Assembly (NCBI RefSeq): GCF_016862775.1 | Contig: NZ_BONP01000013.1 | Span: forward strand, 1-64,000 | DNA length: 64,000 nt | Direction: 5' to 3' | Source of the DNA: Cellulomonas phragmiteti | Lineage (GTDB): Bacteria > Actinomycetota > Actinomycetes > Actinomycetales > Cellulomonadaceae | Shown here: positions 7,472 through 16,328 of the stretch, piece after piece | Numbering within the stretch: position 1 is the first letter of the stretch | How the letters are laid out: every line of letters starts with the position of its first letter | The notes under the pieces: generated by a model | What the model saw: only the letters and a program-made list of their open reading frames with translations | The model's database searches: none | What the model was told of the DNA's origin: nothing | Translations under genes and position numbers: made by a program

Positions 7472-8668
7472 GTGCGGATGATGCTGCTGACGGCCGGGTC
7501 CCGGGGCGACGTCGAGCCGTTCCTGGCCCTGGCCCGGCACGCCGCCGCGCAGGGCCACGAGGTCCGGCTGGGGCTGCCCGACGACGTCGGCACGCCGCCC
7601 GGGGTGGACACCGTCGGCCTCGACGTGGACTTCCGCCGGCTGCTCGCAGCGCCGGACCGCACGCCGTGGGGGATCGCGCGCCACCTGCGGGGGGAGGTGC
7701 GGCCCGCGATGCGGCGGATGCTCGCCGCCGCGGTGGAGGCGACCGTGGCGTTCGCGCCGGAGGTCGTGGTGCACCACCCGCTGATCCTGTCCGCCCCCAT
7801 GGCGGCGGACGCGCTGGGCGTGCCCCGGGTGCTCGTGGAGCTCGCGCCCGTCGCGACGCCGTCGAGCCAGTTCCCGGCCGCGGGCGGCCCGACCGCCACC
7901 CGTGACCTGGGCCGCCACAACCGGGCCACGTACGCCGTCCCGCGCGCCGCCGCACGGGTCTTCGACGCCGACGTCGCCCGGGCCGCGGCGCGGCTCCCGG
8001 GCGGTCGCCGTCCGGCGTCGCGGACGCCGTCGCGGGCGACGCTCATGGCCGTGAGCCCGCAGCTGCTGCCGCGGCCGCGGGACTGGCCGCCGCACGTCCA
8101 CCTCACCGGGTCGTGGCACGGCGCGTCGCGCACGGCACCGGTCGACGCCGTCGTGGCGGAGTTCGTGCACGGCGGCGGGCACGTCGTCGCGTCCTTCGGC
8201 TCCATGGCCGTCGGGGGCGCCGAGGCCCGCGCGCGGGCGGTCGTCACGGGCGCGCGGGCCCACGGCCTGCGCGTGCTCCTGCTCACCGGGTGGGGCGGGC
8301 TGGCGCTGCCCGACGACTGCCGCGGCCCCGACGTGCTGGCGGTGCCGTCCGCGCCGTTCGACACCGTGCTGCCGGGAGCCGCGCTGGCCGTGCACCACGG
8401 CGGCGCCGGTACCACGCACGACGTCGCCCGGGCGGGCGTCCCCGCGGTCGTCGTGCCGGTCACCGCGGACCAGCCGTTCTGGGGCGCCCAGCTGCACCGG
8501 CGGGGCGTCGCCGCGCGCCCGGTCCCGGTCCGGCGGCTGACGGCCGAGGTCCTCACGCGCGCGATCACCGACGCCCTCGCCTGCCAGGAGCGGGCTGCCG
8601 AGGTCGGTGCGGCGATGCGTCAGGAGGACGGCCTGGGGGCCGCGCTCGACGTGCTCGCGTCGCTGTGA
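7472..8668 (+). CDS. GT1-family (MGT/GtfA-like) glycosyltransferase
   Basis: This 398-aa GT-B enzyme has the N-terminal LLTAGSRGDVEPFLALARHA, the signature of sterol/macrolide-type glycosyltransferases. Its C-terminal donor-site motif AVHHGGAGTTHDVARAGVPAVVVP is followed by TADQPFWGAQLHRRGV. It would move a sugar from an NDP- or UDP-donor to a lipophilic acceptor. It is divergent from the UbiA-CrtI pair, so a carotenoid or polyprenyl acceptor is attractive but unproven. The GTG at 7472 is preceded by CAGACT and 6 nt, consistent with a leaderless start; ATG codons at 7478 and 7481 are alternatives. Confidence 0.85.
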   Translation: MRMMLLTAGSRGDVEPFLALARHAAAQGHEVRLGLPDDVGTPPGVDTVGLDVDFRRLLAAPDRTPWGIARHLRGEVRPAMRRMLAAAVEATVAFAPEVVVHHPLILSAPMAADALGVPRVLVELAPVATPSSQFPAAGGPTATRDLGRHNRATYAVPRAAARVFDADVARAAARLPGGRRPASRTPSRATLMAVSPQLLPRPRDWPPHVHLTGSWHGASRTAPVDAVVAEFVHGGGHVVASFGSMAVGGAEARARAVVTGARAHGLRVLLLTGWGGLALPDDCRGPDVLAVPSAPFDTVLPGAALAVHHGGAGTTHDVARAGVPAVVVPVTADQPFWGAQLHRRGVAARPVPVRRLTAEVLTRAITDALACQERAAEVGAAMRQEDGLGAALDVLASL

Positions 8669-8758
8669 CGACACCCCGGGAGCCGACGGCTGCCGTCCGC
8701 CGCCACCGGGGCCGGCGTCGACGCGCGTGCGGGGGACCGGCCGCGTAGCGTCGAGGCC

Positions 8759-8956
8759 ATGCGCAAGGGTCAGAAGGTGCACTGGAACACCTCGCAGGGC
8801 CGCACGGTGGGCACCACCGTCGAGCGCCGGACCAGCGACTTCACCTTCGAGGGCCAGCAGTTCCGGGCGTCGGACGACGAGCCGTACTGGATCGTCGAGT
8901 CGGAGAAGACGGGCGCCCGGGCCGCCCACAAGGAGTCGAGCCTCACCGTGGCGTGA
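8759..8956 (+). CDS. DUF2945 / hypervirulence-associated TUDOR-like small protein
   Basis: This 65-aa protein (MRKGQKVHWNTSQGRTVGTT at the start, YWIVESEKTGARAAHKESSL near the end) matches the small SH3/Tudor-like DUF2945 family widespread in bacteria. Molecular function is unknown. A -10-like TAGCGT (8746-8751) stands 7 nt before the ATG, so the mRNA is probably leaderless. It is transcribed alone, convergent with the pilus operon. Confidence 0.8.
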   Translation: MRKGQKVHWNTSQGRTVGTTVERRTSDFTFEGQQFRASDDEPYWIVESEKTGARAAHKESSLTVA

Positions 8957-9005
8957 CCGCCCCACCCCGAGTCGACGGATCCCGCCAACGACCTCGTCGT
9001 CGGCG

Positions 9006-9938
9006 TCACGACCCCGGCGGCTCCGAGCCGGCCGTGGCGACGTCGGGACGAGCGCGGGGCCGTCCCGACAGCCAGACGTACACGCCGGCGGTGACGAGCA
9101 CGCCGGTGGCGACGAGGACCCACCACGGGAAGGTCGGGATCTCCGGGCTCTCACCGGCGCCGTCGAGATCGTCCTGCGGCGTGGGGATGACGCGCTCGCC
9201 CGTGACCAGGATGCGGTGGCTGTTCACGCCGAGAGGGGTGCAGGTCACGAGGGTCACCAGGTCCCGCCCCTCGACCGGGAACAGGCTCTCGCCGTCCGTG
9301 GGCTCGACGACGCGGGTGTCGATGACGCGGTAGGTCAGGACCTCCCCGAACACCTCGAGGACGAAGGTGTCCTTCACCTTCACCCGGTCGAGGTGCGTGA
9401 ACAGCTCCGCGGTCGCCAGGCCGCGATGGGCCGTCAGGACGGAGCGGGTGGAGGCCCCGCCCACCGGCAGGGCGGTGCCCTCGAGGTGCCCGACGCCGTG
9501 CTCGAGCACGGGCCCGCTCGTGCCGTGCGAGACGGGCAGGTCGACGTTGATCGCCGGGATCTTGAGGCGGGCCATCAGGCCGGTCCGGTCGGCGCGCAGG
9601 ATGCTCTCGTACTCGCCCGCCTGGTCCGGCTCGTCGGCCACCGGCAGGCGCCCGTTCGCGACGACGCTCGCCCCTCCGCCGACGAGGTCCTCGTTGTACC
9701 TGCGGGCGCGGTCGAGCTCGTCCTGCAGGGTCGCCGAGCCGAGGTCGGCGACGTCCGCGTTCAGGTCGTCGATGCGCTGCGACTGCTCGTACTGGCTGAA
9801 CCAGGACACGATGGTGGGAAACATCAGCAGGCCGGCGCCCAGCACGGCGATCACGGCGATGAGGAGCGAGATCCACGGCATGCGCCATCGCTCTTCCGTG
9901 CCCTTTGTCCGGCGTGTGCGGCTCGTCGTCCCGCGCAT
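9006..9938 (-). CDS. Class C (pilin-polymerising) sortase
   Basis: This 310-aa membrane transpeptidase has an N-terminal anchor (ISLLIAVIAVLGAGLLMFP) and the catalytic His in SVLTAHRGL. The catalytic Cys is in LVTLVTCTPLGVNSHRILV, with the essential Arg in the same stretch, and a second C-terminal helix follows. Two membrane segments are typical of class C sortases, which cross-link pilin subunits by isopeptide bonds. It is the last gene of the adhesin-pilin-sortase operon. An upstream in-frame GTG at 9995 would put a strong hairpin (9949-9987) inside the coding region. I therefore prefer ATG 9938, or ATG 9881, which leaves the anchor intact. Confidence 0.9.
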   Translation of the reverse strand: MRGTTSRTRRTKGTEERWRMPWISLLIAVIAVLGAGLLMFPTIVSWFSQYEQSQRIDDLNADVADLGSATLQDELDRARRYNEDLVGGGASVVANGRLPVADEPDQAGEYESILRADRTGLMARLKIPAINVDLPVSHGTSGPVLEHGVGHLEGTALPVGGASTRSVLTAHRGLATAELFTHLDRVKVKDTFVLEVFGEVLTYRVIDTRVVEPTDGESLFPVEGRDLVTLVTCTPLGVNSHRILVTGERVIPTPQDDLDGAGESPEIPTFPWWVLVATGVLVTAGVYVWLSGRPRARPDVATAGSEPPGS

Positions 9939-9948
9939 GTCCGGGGAC

Positions 9949-9987
9949 GACGAAGGCGGGGGCCCCGAAAGGCGCCCCGCCTTCGTC
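9949..9987 (-). terminator. Strong hairpin between pilin and sortase genes
   Basis: GACGAAGGCGGGG (9949-9961) pairs perfectly with CCCCGCCTTCGTC (9975-9987), a 13-bp stem with a short internal extension. It starts 15 nt after the pilin stop and lies just before the sortase. No U-tract follows. It could be a partial terminator or an mRNA-stabilising 3' end that keeps major pilin expression above sortase expression. Confidence 0.7.
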
Positions 9988-10001
9988 CTCATCACGTCGG
10001 A

Positions 10002-11525
10002 CTACGCGGACGCGAGCTCGGCGGCCTGACGCCGACGAGCCACGAGGAACGCGGCACCGAGGGCGATCGCCAGGAGCGCACCGCCACCGATCCCGAACCA
10101 CAGACCACCGTCGCCACCCGTGTACGGCAGCAGGAAGTTCGCCGCCGAGACCTGGGTGTGGTTGAACTCGACGTAGTTCTGCACCGGCGCGACCGTGGAC
10201 GTCAGACCTGCGACGACGACGGTCTGGACCGGGTTGGTCTGCGGCAGGTTGAAGCCGGCGGGCGGGGTGATCTCACGCACGTAGTAGTTGCCGGGCGTGA
10301 TGATGGGGATCGCGACGAACCCGGTGGCGTCGGTCGTCCAGCTGGACGTGCCGTTGACCGAGACCGGGTTCTGCTGGTTGTTCGCGTCGTTCTGGTTCAG
10401 GTACACCTGGTAGACCGCACCGGCCAGCGGGGTGCGCGGGCCGCCGGTGTTGCTCTCGAACGCGAACACCGTCAGCTGACCGATCGGGCTGGAGCCCGTC
10501 ACCGTCTCCGTCGCGCCGTTGACGTTGGCCGTCGCCGTGTTGGTGATCACGCCGTTCGGCGGGATCGACACGGCACGGGTCAGCACGTTGAACGACACCA
10601 GGCCCCCCTGCAGACCGGTGAGCCGGGTCAGGCCCGCGGTGGTGAAGGTGAGCACCGAGGTCGCCTGCGTCGTCGACGTCGCGGCCGTGTTCGTGATCGT
10701 GTAGTCCACGCCCTCGACGAAGCTCTGCGCCACGCCTCCGGAGTTCGTCACCGTGACGGTCGACGGCGAGACACCCACGGGCAGGGTGTCGGGGAACACC
10801 AGCGCGTCCGGGACGGTGTCGGTGAGGGTGAACGTGCTGATCGTGTCACCCGCGGCGAGCGTCGGGATGCTCGCGGCGATCGACCAGCGGATGAGGTCGG
10901 GGTTGCGCGCCTCCGCGGAGTTCGCGGGAGCGGGGACACGCGTCTTCGTCGTCTCGGTGACGGCGTTCTTCGGGTAGACGTGCACGTCGTAGATCCACTG
11001 GTTCGCCGGGGCGCCGACGGGGCCCGTCGGCAGCGGCAGCGAGACGAGGAACGGCGCCGTCGGGTTGGTGGCGTCCGCGGGCAGGACCGTCTCCTGCACG
11101 TAGTACAGGCCGAGCGGCATGCCGGTCGGGAAGGTCGCGGTGCCGTTCGCCGCCGACGGGGTCGACGTGAAGGGCGTGCCGGTCAGCCGCGTCGACGCCG
11201 TCTGCGGGGTCAGGTTGTTCGCGATCGTCCAGCCCTCGGGCGTGGTGAGGTCGACCCCGGCGACCTGCGTCGCGGTGAAGACGGCACCGGGCAGCGGCGT
11301 GCCGAGGCCGGCGGTGGAGGGGAGCTCCTGACCCGTGCCGGCGACCTGGCCGTTGGCCGGACCCAGCGCGAACTTGTGCACCGTGAGGCTGCGCGGCTGG
11401 TCGGGGTCGATGTTGCCGGGCAGGGTGACCCCCTGCGCGGGGGCGACGGCGACCATCGCCGCACCGGCGGCCAGGACGAAGGCGCCGATCGCGGCGGTGA
11501 ACCACCTGGTGAAGGACCTGGACAT
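10002..11525 (-). CDS. LPXTG-anchored major pilin (SpaA/FimP/FimA type)
   Basis: This 507-aa protein has a signal peptide (1-32) and a pilin motif WIYDVHVYPKN (about 177-187, with the isopeptide-forming Lys186). It carries an E-box in YYVREITPPAGF near 413. The cell-wall sorting signal is LPYTG at 466, then a hydrophobic helix and an Arg-rich tail. CnaB-type isopeptide domains fill the middle. The class C sortase next door would link Lys186 of one subunit to the LPYTG Thr of the next. AGGAG lies 6 nt before the ATG. The order adhesin, pilin, sortase matches Actinomyces fimQ-fimP-srtC1 and fimB-fimA-srtC2. Confidence 0.93.
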   Translation of the reverse strand: MSRSFTRWFTAAIGAFVLAAGAAMVAVAPAQGVTLPGNIDPDQPRSLTVHKFALGPANGQVAGTGQELPSTAGLGTPLPGAVFTATQVAGVDLTTPEGWTIANNLTPQTASTRLTGTPFTSTPSAANGTATFPTGMPLGLYYVQETVLPADATNPTAPFLVSLPLPTGPVGAPANQWIYDVHVYPKNAVTETTKTRVPAPANSAEARNPDLIRWSIAASIPTLAAGDTISTFTLTDTVPDALVFPDTLPVGVSPSTVTVTNSGGVAQSFVEGVDYTITNTAATSTTQATSVLTFTTAGLTRLTGLQGGLVSFNVLTRAVSIPPNGVITNTATANVNGATETVTGSSPIGQLTVFAFESNTGGPRTPLAGAVYQVYLNQNDANNQQNPVSVNGTSSWTTDATGFVAIPIITPGNYYVREITPPAGFNLPQTNPVQTVVVAGLTSTVAPVQNYVEFNHTQVSAANFLLPYTGGDGGLWFGIGGGALLAIALGAAFLVARRRQAAELASA

Positions 11526-11567
11526 GTGTGGCTCCTGTCATCGGTGAGAAGTGGTGCTACGTGGTGG

Positions 11568-11640
11568 TGGTCGGAAAGGAGTGCGTGGTCGGGAAGGAGT
11601 GGATGGTCGGAGAGGACGGGTGGTCGGGAGCGGGTCGGTC
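11568..11640. repeat. Four imperfect ~18-bp tandem repeats
   Basis: TGGTCGG recurs at 11568, 11586, 11604 and 11621, each time followed by a purine-rich stretch such as AAAGGAGTG or GAAGGAGTG. The array fills most of the gap between the adhesin stop and the pilin start and would be transcribed as a C/T-rich repeat. Its function is unknown; slipped-strand length change is possible. Confidence 0.65.
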
Positions 11641-11649
11641 GTCAACGGG

Positions 11650-14600
11650 TCACGTCACGCTCCCTCCCCTGCGGCGACGTCGCTGCCAGACCGCGATCGC
11701 GATCGCGAGCACCAGCAGTGCCCGCCCGGCGGCGAGGAACGCGTCGCTGCTCGTCCCGCCGGTGAGCGGTAGCGCGGGTGGCAGGACGGGGGCGTTGACG
11801 AACCGGTAGACCGCGGTCTGCCCGGCCGCCGGGGCCGTGATGGTCGGAGAGGTCACCGGGGACCAGCTGCCGTCCGGCTGCCGCACCTCGAGGCGCAGCT
11901 GCTGGTAGGCGAGGCGCGTCCCGCTCTGCGCGAGCGCCTCGCTCAGGGTGTAGCCGTGCCCGGGCCGGACGGGGAACGTGCTGGCCGGGTTGCCGAGGGG
12001 CGCGAAGTCCGCGCCGCTCACGGTCGTCGCGGTCAACCCGGCCAGCGGGGCCGGTGTCGCCGTCAGGTTCCAGGTGGCGGGCACGAACCCCGTCGAGGGG
12101 CTCTGCACGTTCTTCAGCAGGGTCAGCGCGGCGGTCGCGTTCGTGACGGTGCAGGTCACGTCGGTCCCGCGGGCCAGGGTCACGTCCCCCGCGGCGGTGA
12201 CGGTCACGGTGCTCCCGGACGTGGTGACGCACGCCCAGCCCCCGACCTGCACGTAGGTCGCGGGTCCGCCCGCCTCCGAGAGCCGGTAGGGGGTCTCGGC
12301 CGACACGGTCACCGCGGTGACGGCGCCGCTGCCGCCGGCGCCGCTGGGCCCCGGGAGTGCCGTGGCCAGGTTGCGCGTGGCGGCGAGCTGCCACTGCGAC
12401 GGCGTCGCGGTCCCGAAGGAGACGTTCTTGACGAGCGAGAGCGTCGCGACCGGCCGGTTGGTGAAGACGCAGTCGACGGCGCCGCCCGGTGCGACGTCGA
12501 CGTCGACCACGCCCCGGACCTGGGTGCCGACGGTCGTGACGGTGGTGGCCGCGGTCGTGCCGTTCACCGTGCACACCAGGCTCTGGTACCGGAACCCGGC
12601 CTGCGCCGTCTCGGCCACGGTCACGCGGCCGCGGTGGGACGCGGCACCGAAGAGCACCTGCCAGGTCGCGGACCCGTCCGCACCGGTGACCTGGGACGGG
12701 TCCCGCGCGGGCAGGACGGTCACGACGCTGCCGGCGTTGGCGGTCGCCGTGGTCGTCGTCGTCCACCCGGGGGTGGGCGTGCGGTTGGCGCCGCTCCAGT
12801 CCTCGACGACCTTGGTCACCCGCACGGTCGCGAACGGCGCCGGGGAGTTGGTGAAGGTGCACGCGACACCGACGCTCAGCCGGTTCGGGATCGTGATCGT
12901 GGCGGACTTGGTCGTCCCCGTGAAGATGCGGACGCCGTCCGCCCAGCACTCGTAGACGGAGGTGTAGGAGGTCAGCGGCGACACCGAGCCCGCGGCCATC
13001 GTCTCGGAGATCGTGACGGTCGTGTTGATCTGCACGGGGGTGGGTCCCACGCGCGCGGCCTGCACGCCCGTGGCCGACCCGCTCGTGGTCGCCACGGACG
13101 CCTCGACGAGCGGGGACCCGCTCGACAGCGCGAGCCGGAACTGGTCGGCGGCGTTCAGCCTGCCGGCGACGTTCTTCTCGAGGGAGATCGTCGACGGCGA
13201 GGCGCAGCCGGCGAGGTCGGTGGCGGTGTTCGGAGCCGTCGTGCCGATGGTGGCGCGCGGGCTGTTGGGGATGCGCACCCAGGTCACGGGGTCGAACTGG
13301 TACGCGGACGTCGCGTTGCCGAGGTAGACGGTGCCGGTCGGCGAGAAGGCCATGCCGTTGACCGCCGTCAGGGCGGCCCCCGCGTCCGTGCCGGCGAGCG
13401 CACGGCGGACGGTGGCGCTGGCCGGGATCGTGCCGCCCGACGCGGCGAGGAGCGACTCCCGGGTGACGCTGAACATGCCGACGCTGCTCGAGTCGGCCGC
13501 GGCCAGCACGATGTGCAGGTTGCCCTGCGCGTCGAAGGAGGCGTCGCCGTTCTCACCCGTCGCGGTGCCCGTCGTCACCTGTCCGAGGTAGAGGAACCGG
13601 CTGCCGTTGGTGAGGGCTGCCGGGGTGTACTCCCACAGCCGCACCGACCCGGTCGCCGACTTGCCCACGATCAGCCGGCCGTCGATGGGGTCGACCGCAC
13701 CGGCGACGATCGTGCCGTCGAGCGCCGCGCCGGAGCGGTCGAGGAACGCGCCCTGGGCCGCGGTGAGGGCCGTGCGGGTGCCCTGCAGCGCGCCGCCGAC
13801 GACCGTGTAGTTCACGACCCCGCTGGCGCTGACGGCGTTGGTCCCCGTGCGGTCGATGGCGACCGCGCGCGTGCCGTCGCCGTTCACGCCGAGCGCGTTG
13901 ACGTCGGTCGCACCGGTCACGGCGCCGACGAGCTGCGCCGGCGCGGCGGTGCTCGTGGCGTTGACCTGGGCGATCGACCCGTTGGCGCGGACGGCGTAGT
14001 AGTAGGTGCCGTCGCAGAACAGCGACGCCGTCTGCGGGGTGTTCGTGAACGTGCAGACGATCTCGGCGCCCGCCTCGTCCGGGATGGTGATCGGACCGGA
14101 GACCGACGTGCCGGTGGCGATCGTGGTCGTGCCGCGCAGGCACTGGTAGCTCGTCGTGTAGGTGTTCAGCGTCGCCGCGGAGACGATGGTCTCCGAGATC
14201 GTGTAGACGCTCCCGCGGGTGACGTCGACGGGCCCGACCTGCGCGGCCTGCAGCCCGGTGGTGGCGCCGGTCGTGGTGGCGGTCGCGACCTCCGTCGCGC
14301 CGAGGCTCAGCGCCAGGCGGAACTGGTCGCCGACCGCGGCCCGGGCAGTCACGTTCTTCCGGATCGTGAGGCGGGCCGGGGCCTCGGCGACGAAGGTCGC
14401 GCTCTCCGGGGGCACGAGCACGGTGGTGACGTTGGCCGGGCCGTTGACGTAGGTCCCGGGGGCGGTCGCCACCACGTTCACGGTGACCGTGCAGCTCACC
14501 GCCCCGCTGGCGAGGTCACCCCCGGTGACGACGATCGAGGTCGCTCCCGCGGCGGCCTGCACGGTGAAGGCCGCCCCGGTGACGTTCGCGCACGTGCCGC

Positions 14601-15990
14601 CGACCGCCGGCGTCGGGGCGACGACGAGACCCGTGGGCAGGGCGTCGGTGAAGTTCCAGTCGGTCTTGGCCGCGAGCTCGCTCGTGTTCGTGACCGTGAA
14701 CGTCAGGGTCGTCGGTGCGCCGGCCGTGCCGACGCCTGTGGCGAACGCCTTGTCGAGGCTCGGCGTCGCGTCGACGATCCGCAGGTTGTCGAACGCGAAG
14801 TCGTTGCCCTCGGCGGCGGAGACCTGGTTGCTCACCCGGATCCGCGCCTGCGCGGCCTGTGCGGGGGTGAGCCGGACCGCCCTGTCCGTGAAGAACCGCC
14901 CCGCGCGCACGGCGGTCTCGGAGCCGAACCCGCTCGTCAGGGCGGGCGAGGTGTAGCGCCCCCCGGTGACGTTGCAGGCGATGATCGGCGACGCGGTCAG
15001 GGGCGACGCCGTCCCGCCGACGACGAGCGCGACGTCGAGGCGCGAGTTGTTGTTGATCCCGAGGAACCGGGCGGAGCACGCGTCCTCGGCCACGTCGACG
15101 GACGCCGCGTAGTAGCGATCGGCCGTGGCGGTCAGGCCGACCGGCGCGGTCGACTCGACGACCGTCTGGTTGCCCGGCTCCAGGAGGCTCGTCATCGTCA
15201 GCCCGGCGACCGCCCGGTTGGCCTGGGACCCGGCGGCGCCCGACGTGGAGCCGTTGACCGGCGTGGTGTTGCTCGTGCTGCCGACGACCCCGAGGCGGAG
15301 CTGGCCCAGGACGTCGGCCAGGCGGCGCGTCTGGTTGCGGGGCACGACGTCGAGGGACGAGCCGCAGAAGCCGCTCGACGGGAACGTCGTCGTGTAGTTC
15401 ACGATCACGCCGTTGCAGCCGGAGTAGTTCAGCCAGAAGGACGTCGCGGTGAACCGGCTCGAGGCGTAGGTGCCGAGTTGCGCCGGCGTCGTGCTCGGCT
15501 CGAAGTCCTCGAGCCAGAGCTGCGTGGGCGCCTCGGGGACTCCCGCCGCGAGGATCGACACGTCGGAGGGCGCCGCGAAGGCGGACGCGGCCTGCGGCGA
15601 GCTCGGTCCCGGCACGGGCTCCTCGGTGTCGGTCGGCCCGGGATCGCTCGGCTCGGTGTCGGTCGGTCCGGTGACGGTCGGCCCCAGGACGTCCGGCTCG
15701 GGACCGGTCGTCTCCGTGACCGGTGCGGTGGCGCTCGGTGGCGTCTGCTCGCCGTCCTGCGGCGCCGGCCGTGGGGTCGGCTCGGGGGTCGGGGCGGTCG
15801 TCGTGGGAGACGGGTCCGGAGACGACGACGCGGCGGGCTCGGGTGCGTCCGTGGGCGTGATGCTCGCGGCCGACGCGCCAGGGGCGGCGCCGTTCAATGC
15901 CAGGACGACGATTGTTGCGGTTGCTGCCGCGCCCATTCCGATACGGCGGACTGCATTGTGGCGCGCGCCGCCGGCTGAGCGAAAGATCAC
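11650..15990 (-). CDS. Large LPXTG-anchored pilus-tip adhesin
   Basis: This 1446-aa surface protein has a signal peptide (about 1-41) and a Pro/Thr/Asp-rich stalk (about 44-140). A lectin/Ig-like N-terminal region follows, then a 'prealbumin/DUF11' style region near 410-530. Several repeated SpaA-like modules each begin with a form of KNV.R...DQFRLALS. The sorting signal is LPLTG at about 1407, with a hydrophobic helix and RRRRR tail. Size and position as first gene of the operon match FimQ/FimB-type tip adhesins of Actinomyces. The ligand is unknown; in a cellulolytic bacterium attachment to plant material is plausible. A 338-bp regulatory gap lies upstream. Confidence 0.9.
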   Translation of the reverse strand: MIFRSAGGARHNAVRRIGMGAAATATIVVLALNGAAPGASAASITPTDAPEPAASSSPDPSPTTTAPTPEPTPRPAPQDGEQTPPSATAPVTETTGPEPDVLGPTVTGPTDTEPSDPGPTDTEEPVPGPSSPQAASAFAAPSDVSILAAGVPEAPTQLWLEDFEPSTTPAQLGTYASSRFTATSFWLNYSGCNGVIVNYTTTFPSSGFCGSSLDVVPRNQTRRLADVLGQLRLGVVGSTSNTTPVNGSTSGAAGSQANRAVAGLTMTSLLEPGNQTVVESTAPVGLTATADRYYAASVDVAEDACSARFLGINNNSRLDVALVVGGTASPLTASPIIACNVTGGRYTSPALTSGFGSETAVRAGRFFTDRAVRLTPAQAAQARIRVSNQVSAAEGNDFAFDNLRIVDATPSLDKAFATGVGTAGAPTTLTFTVTNTSELAAKTDWNFTDALPTGLVVAPTPAVGGTCANVTGAAFTVQAAAGATSIVVTGGDLASGAVSCTVTVNVVATAPGTYVNGPANVTTVLVPPESATFVAEAPARLTIRKNVTARAAVGDQFRLALSLGATEVATATTTGATTGLQAAQVGPVDVTRGSVYTISETIVSAATLNTYTTSYQCLRGTTTIATGTSVSGPITIPDEAGAEIVCTFTNTPQTASLFCDGTYYYAVRANGSIAQVNATSTAAPAQLVGAVTGATDVNALGVNGDGTRAVAIDRTGTNAVSASGVVNYTVVGGALQGTRTALTAAQGAFLDRSGAALDGTIVAGAVDPIDGRLIVGKSATGSVRLWEYTPAALTNGSRFLYLGQVTTGTATGENGDASFDAQGNLHIVLAAADSSSVGMFSVTRESLLAASGGTIPASATVRRALAGTDAGAALTAVNGMAFSPTGTVYLGNATSAYQFDPVTWVRIPNSPRATIGTTAPNTATDLAGCASPSTISLEKNVAGRLNAADQFRLALSSGSPLVEASVATTSGSATGVQAARVGPTPVQINTTVTISETMAAGSVSPLTSYTSVYECWADGVRIFTGTTKSATITIPNRLSVGVACTFTNSPAPFATVRVTKVVEDWSGANRTPTPGWTTTTTATANAGSVVTVLPARDPSQVTGADGSATWQVLFGAASHRGRVTVAETAQAGFRYQSLVCTVNGTTAATTVTTVGTQVRGVVDVDVAPGGAVDCVFTNRPVATLSLVKNVSFGTATPSQWQLAATRNLATALPGPSGAGGSGAVTAVTVSAETPYRLSEAGGPATYVQVGGWACVTTSGSTVTVTAAGDVTLARGTDVTCTVTNATAALTLLKNVQSPSTGFVPATWNLTATPAPLAGLTATTVSGADFAPLGNPASTFPVRPGHGYTLSEALAQSGTRLAYQQLRLEVRQPDGSWSPVTSPTITAPAAGQTAVYRFVNAPVLPPALPLTGGTSSDAFLAAGRALLVLAIAIAVWQRRRRRGGSVT

Positions 15991-16328
15991 CTGCGGCCCC
16001 CCCGGAACGCGTGGTCAACCCGACCGTGGCGCACTTGTGGGAGAGCGCACGACCGACGACATGGAGATGTGCACTCAGGGGTGCCACCCTTGTCTGCAAC
16101 ATCATCCGAATCAATGTCGGACGTGCCGATGACTCATGTCACCACATGATCGGCGGGCCGTCACGACCACGGGCAGAAATTGCATCGGGTGAATCCAGAT
16201 AGTGGACAGTTCCTCTCTGTCAGGAATTCTACGGACATATCCGATTCGGGCCGATAGGTGGTGGTCCCGGGTCGACGGGCGCGCAAACGGCTGGACGCGG
16301 CACCGCAGGGCGGGCGAGGCTGCGGACC
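15991..16328. other. Intergenic region with divergent promoters and inverted repeats
   Basis: This 338-bp gap separates the divergent adhesin and GNAT genes and is clearly less GC-rich than its surroundings. TCATGT (16134-16139) and ACATGA (16144-16149) form a perfect inverted repeat with a 4-nt spacer. GACAG (16205-16209) and CTGTC (16217-16221) form another. No convincing ORF is present. It probably holds the pilus operon promoter and operator. Confidence 0.5.

Noticed and set aside
7298..9154. Long reverse frame across the glycosyltransferase and DUF2945 genes
   Set aside because: Low-complexity antisense reading of two well-supported forward genes.
11956..15978. A 1340-codon open frame antisense to the adhesin gene
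   Set aside because: Arg/Gly-rich composition without signal, motif or ribosome site; it mirrors the codon bias of the adhesin.
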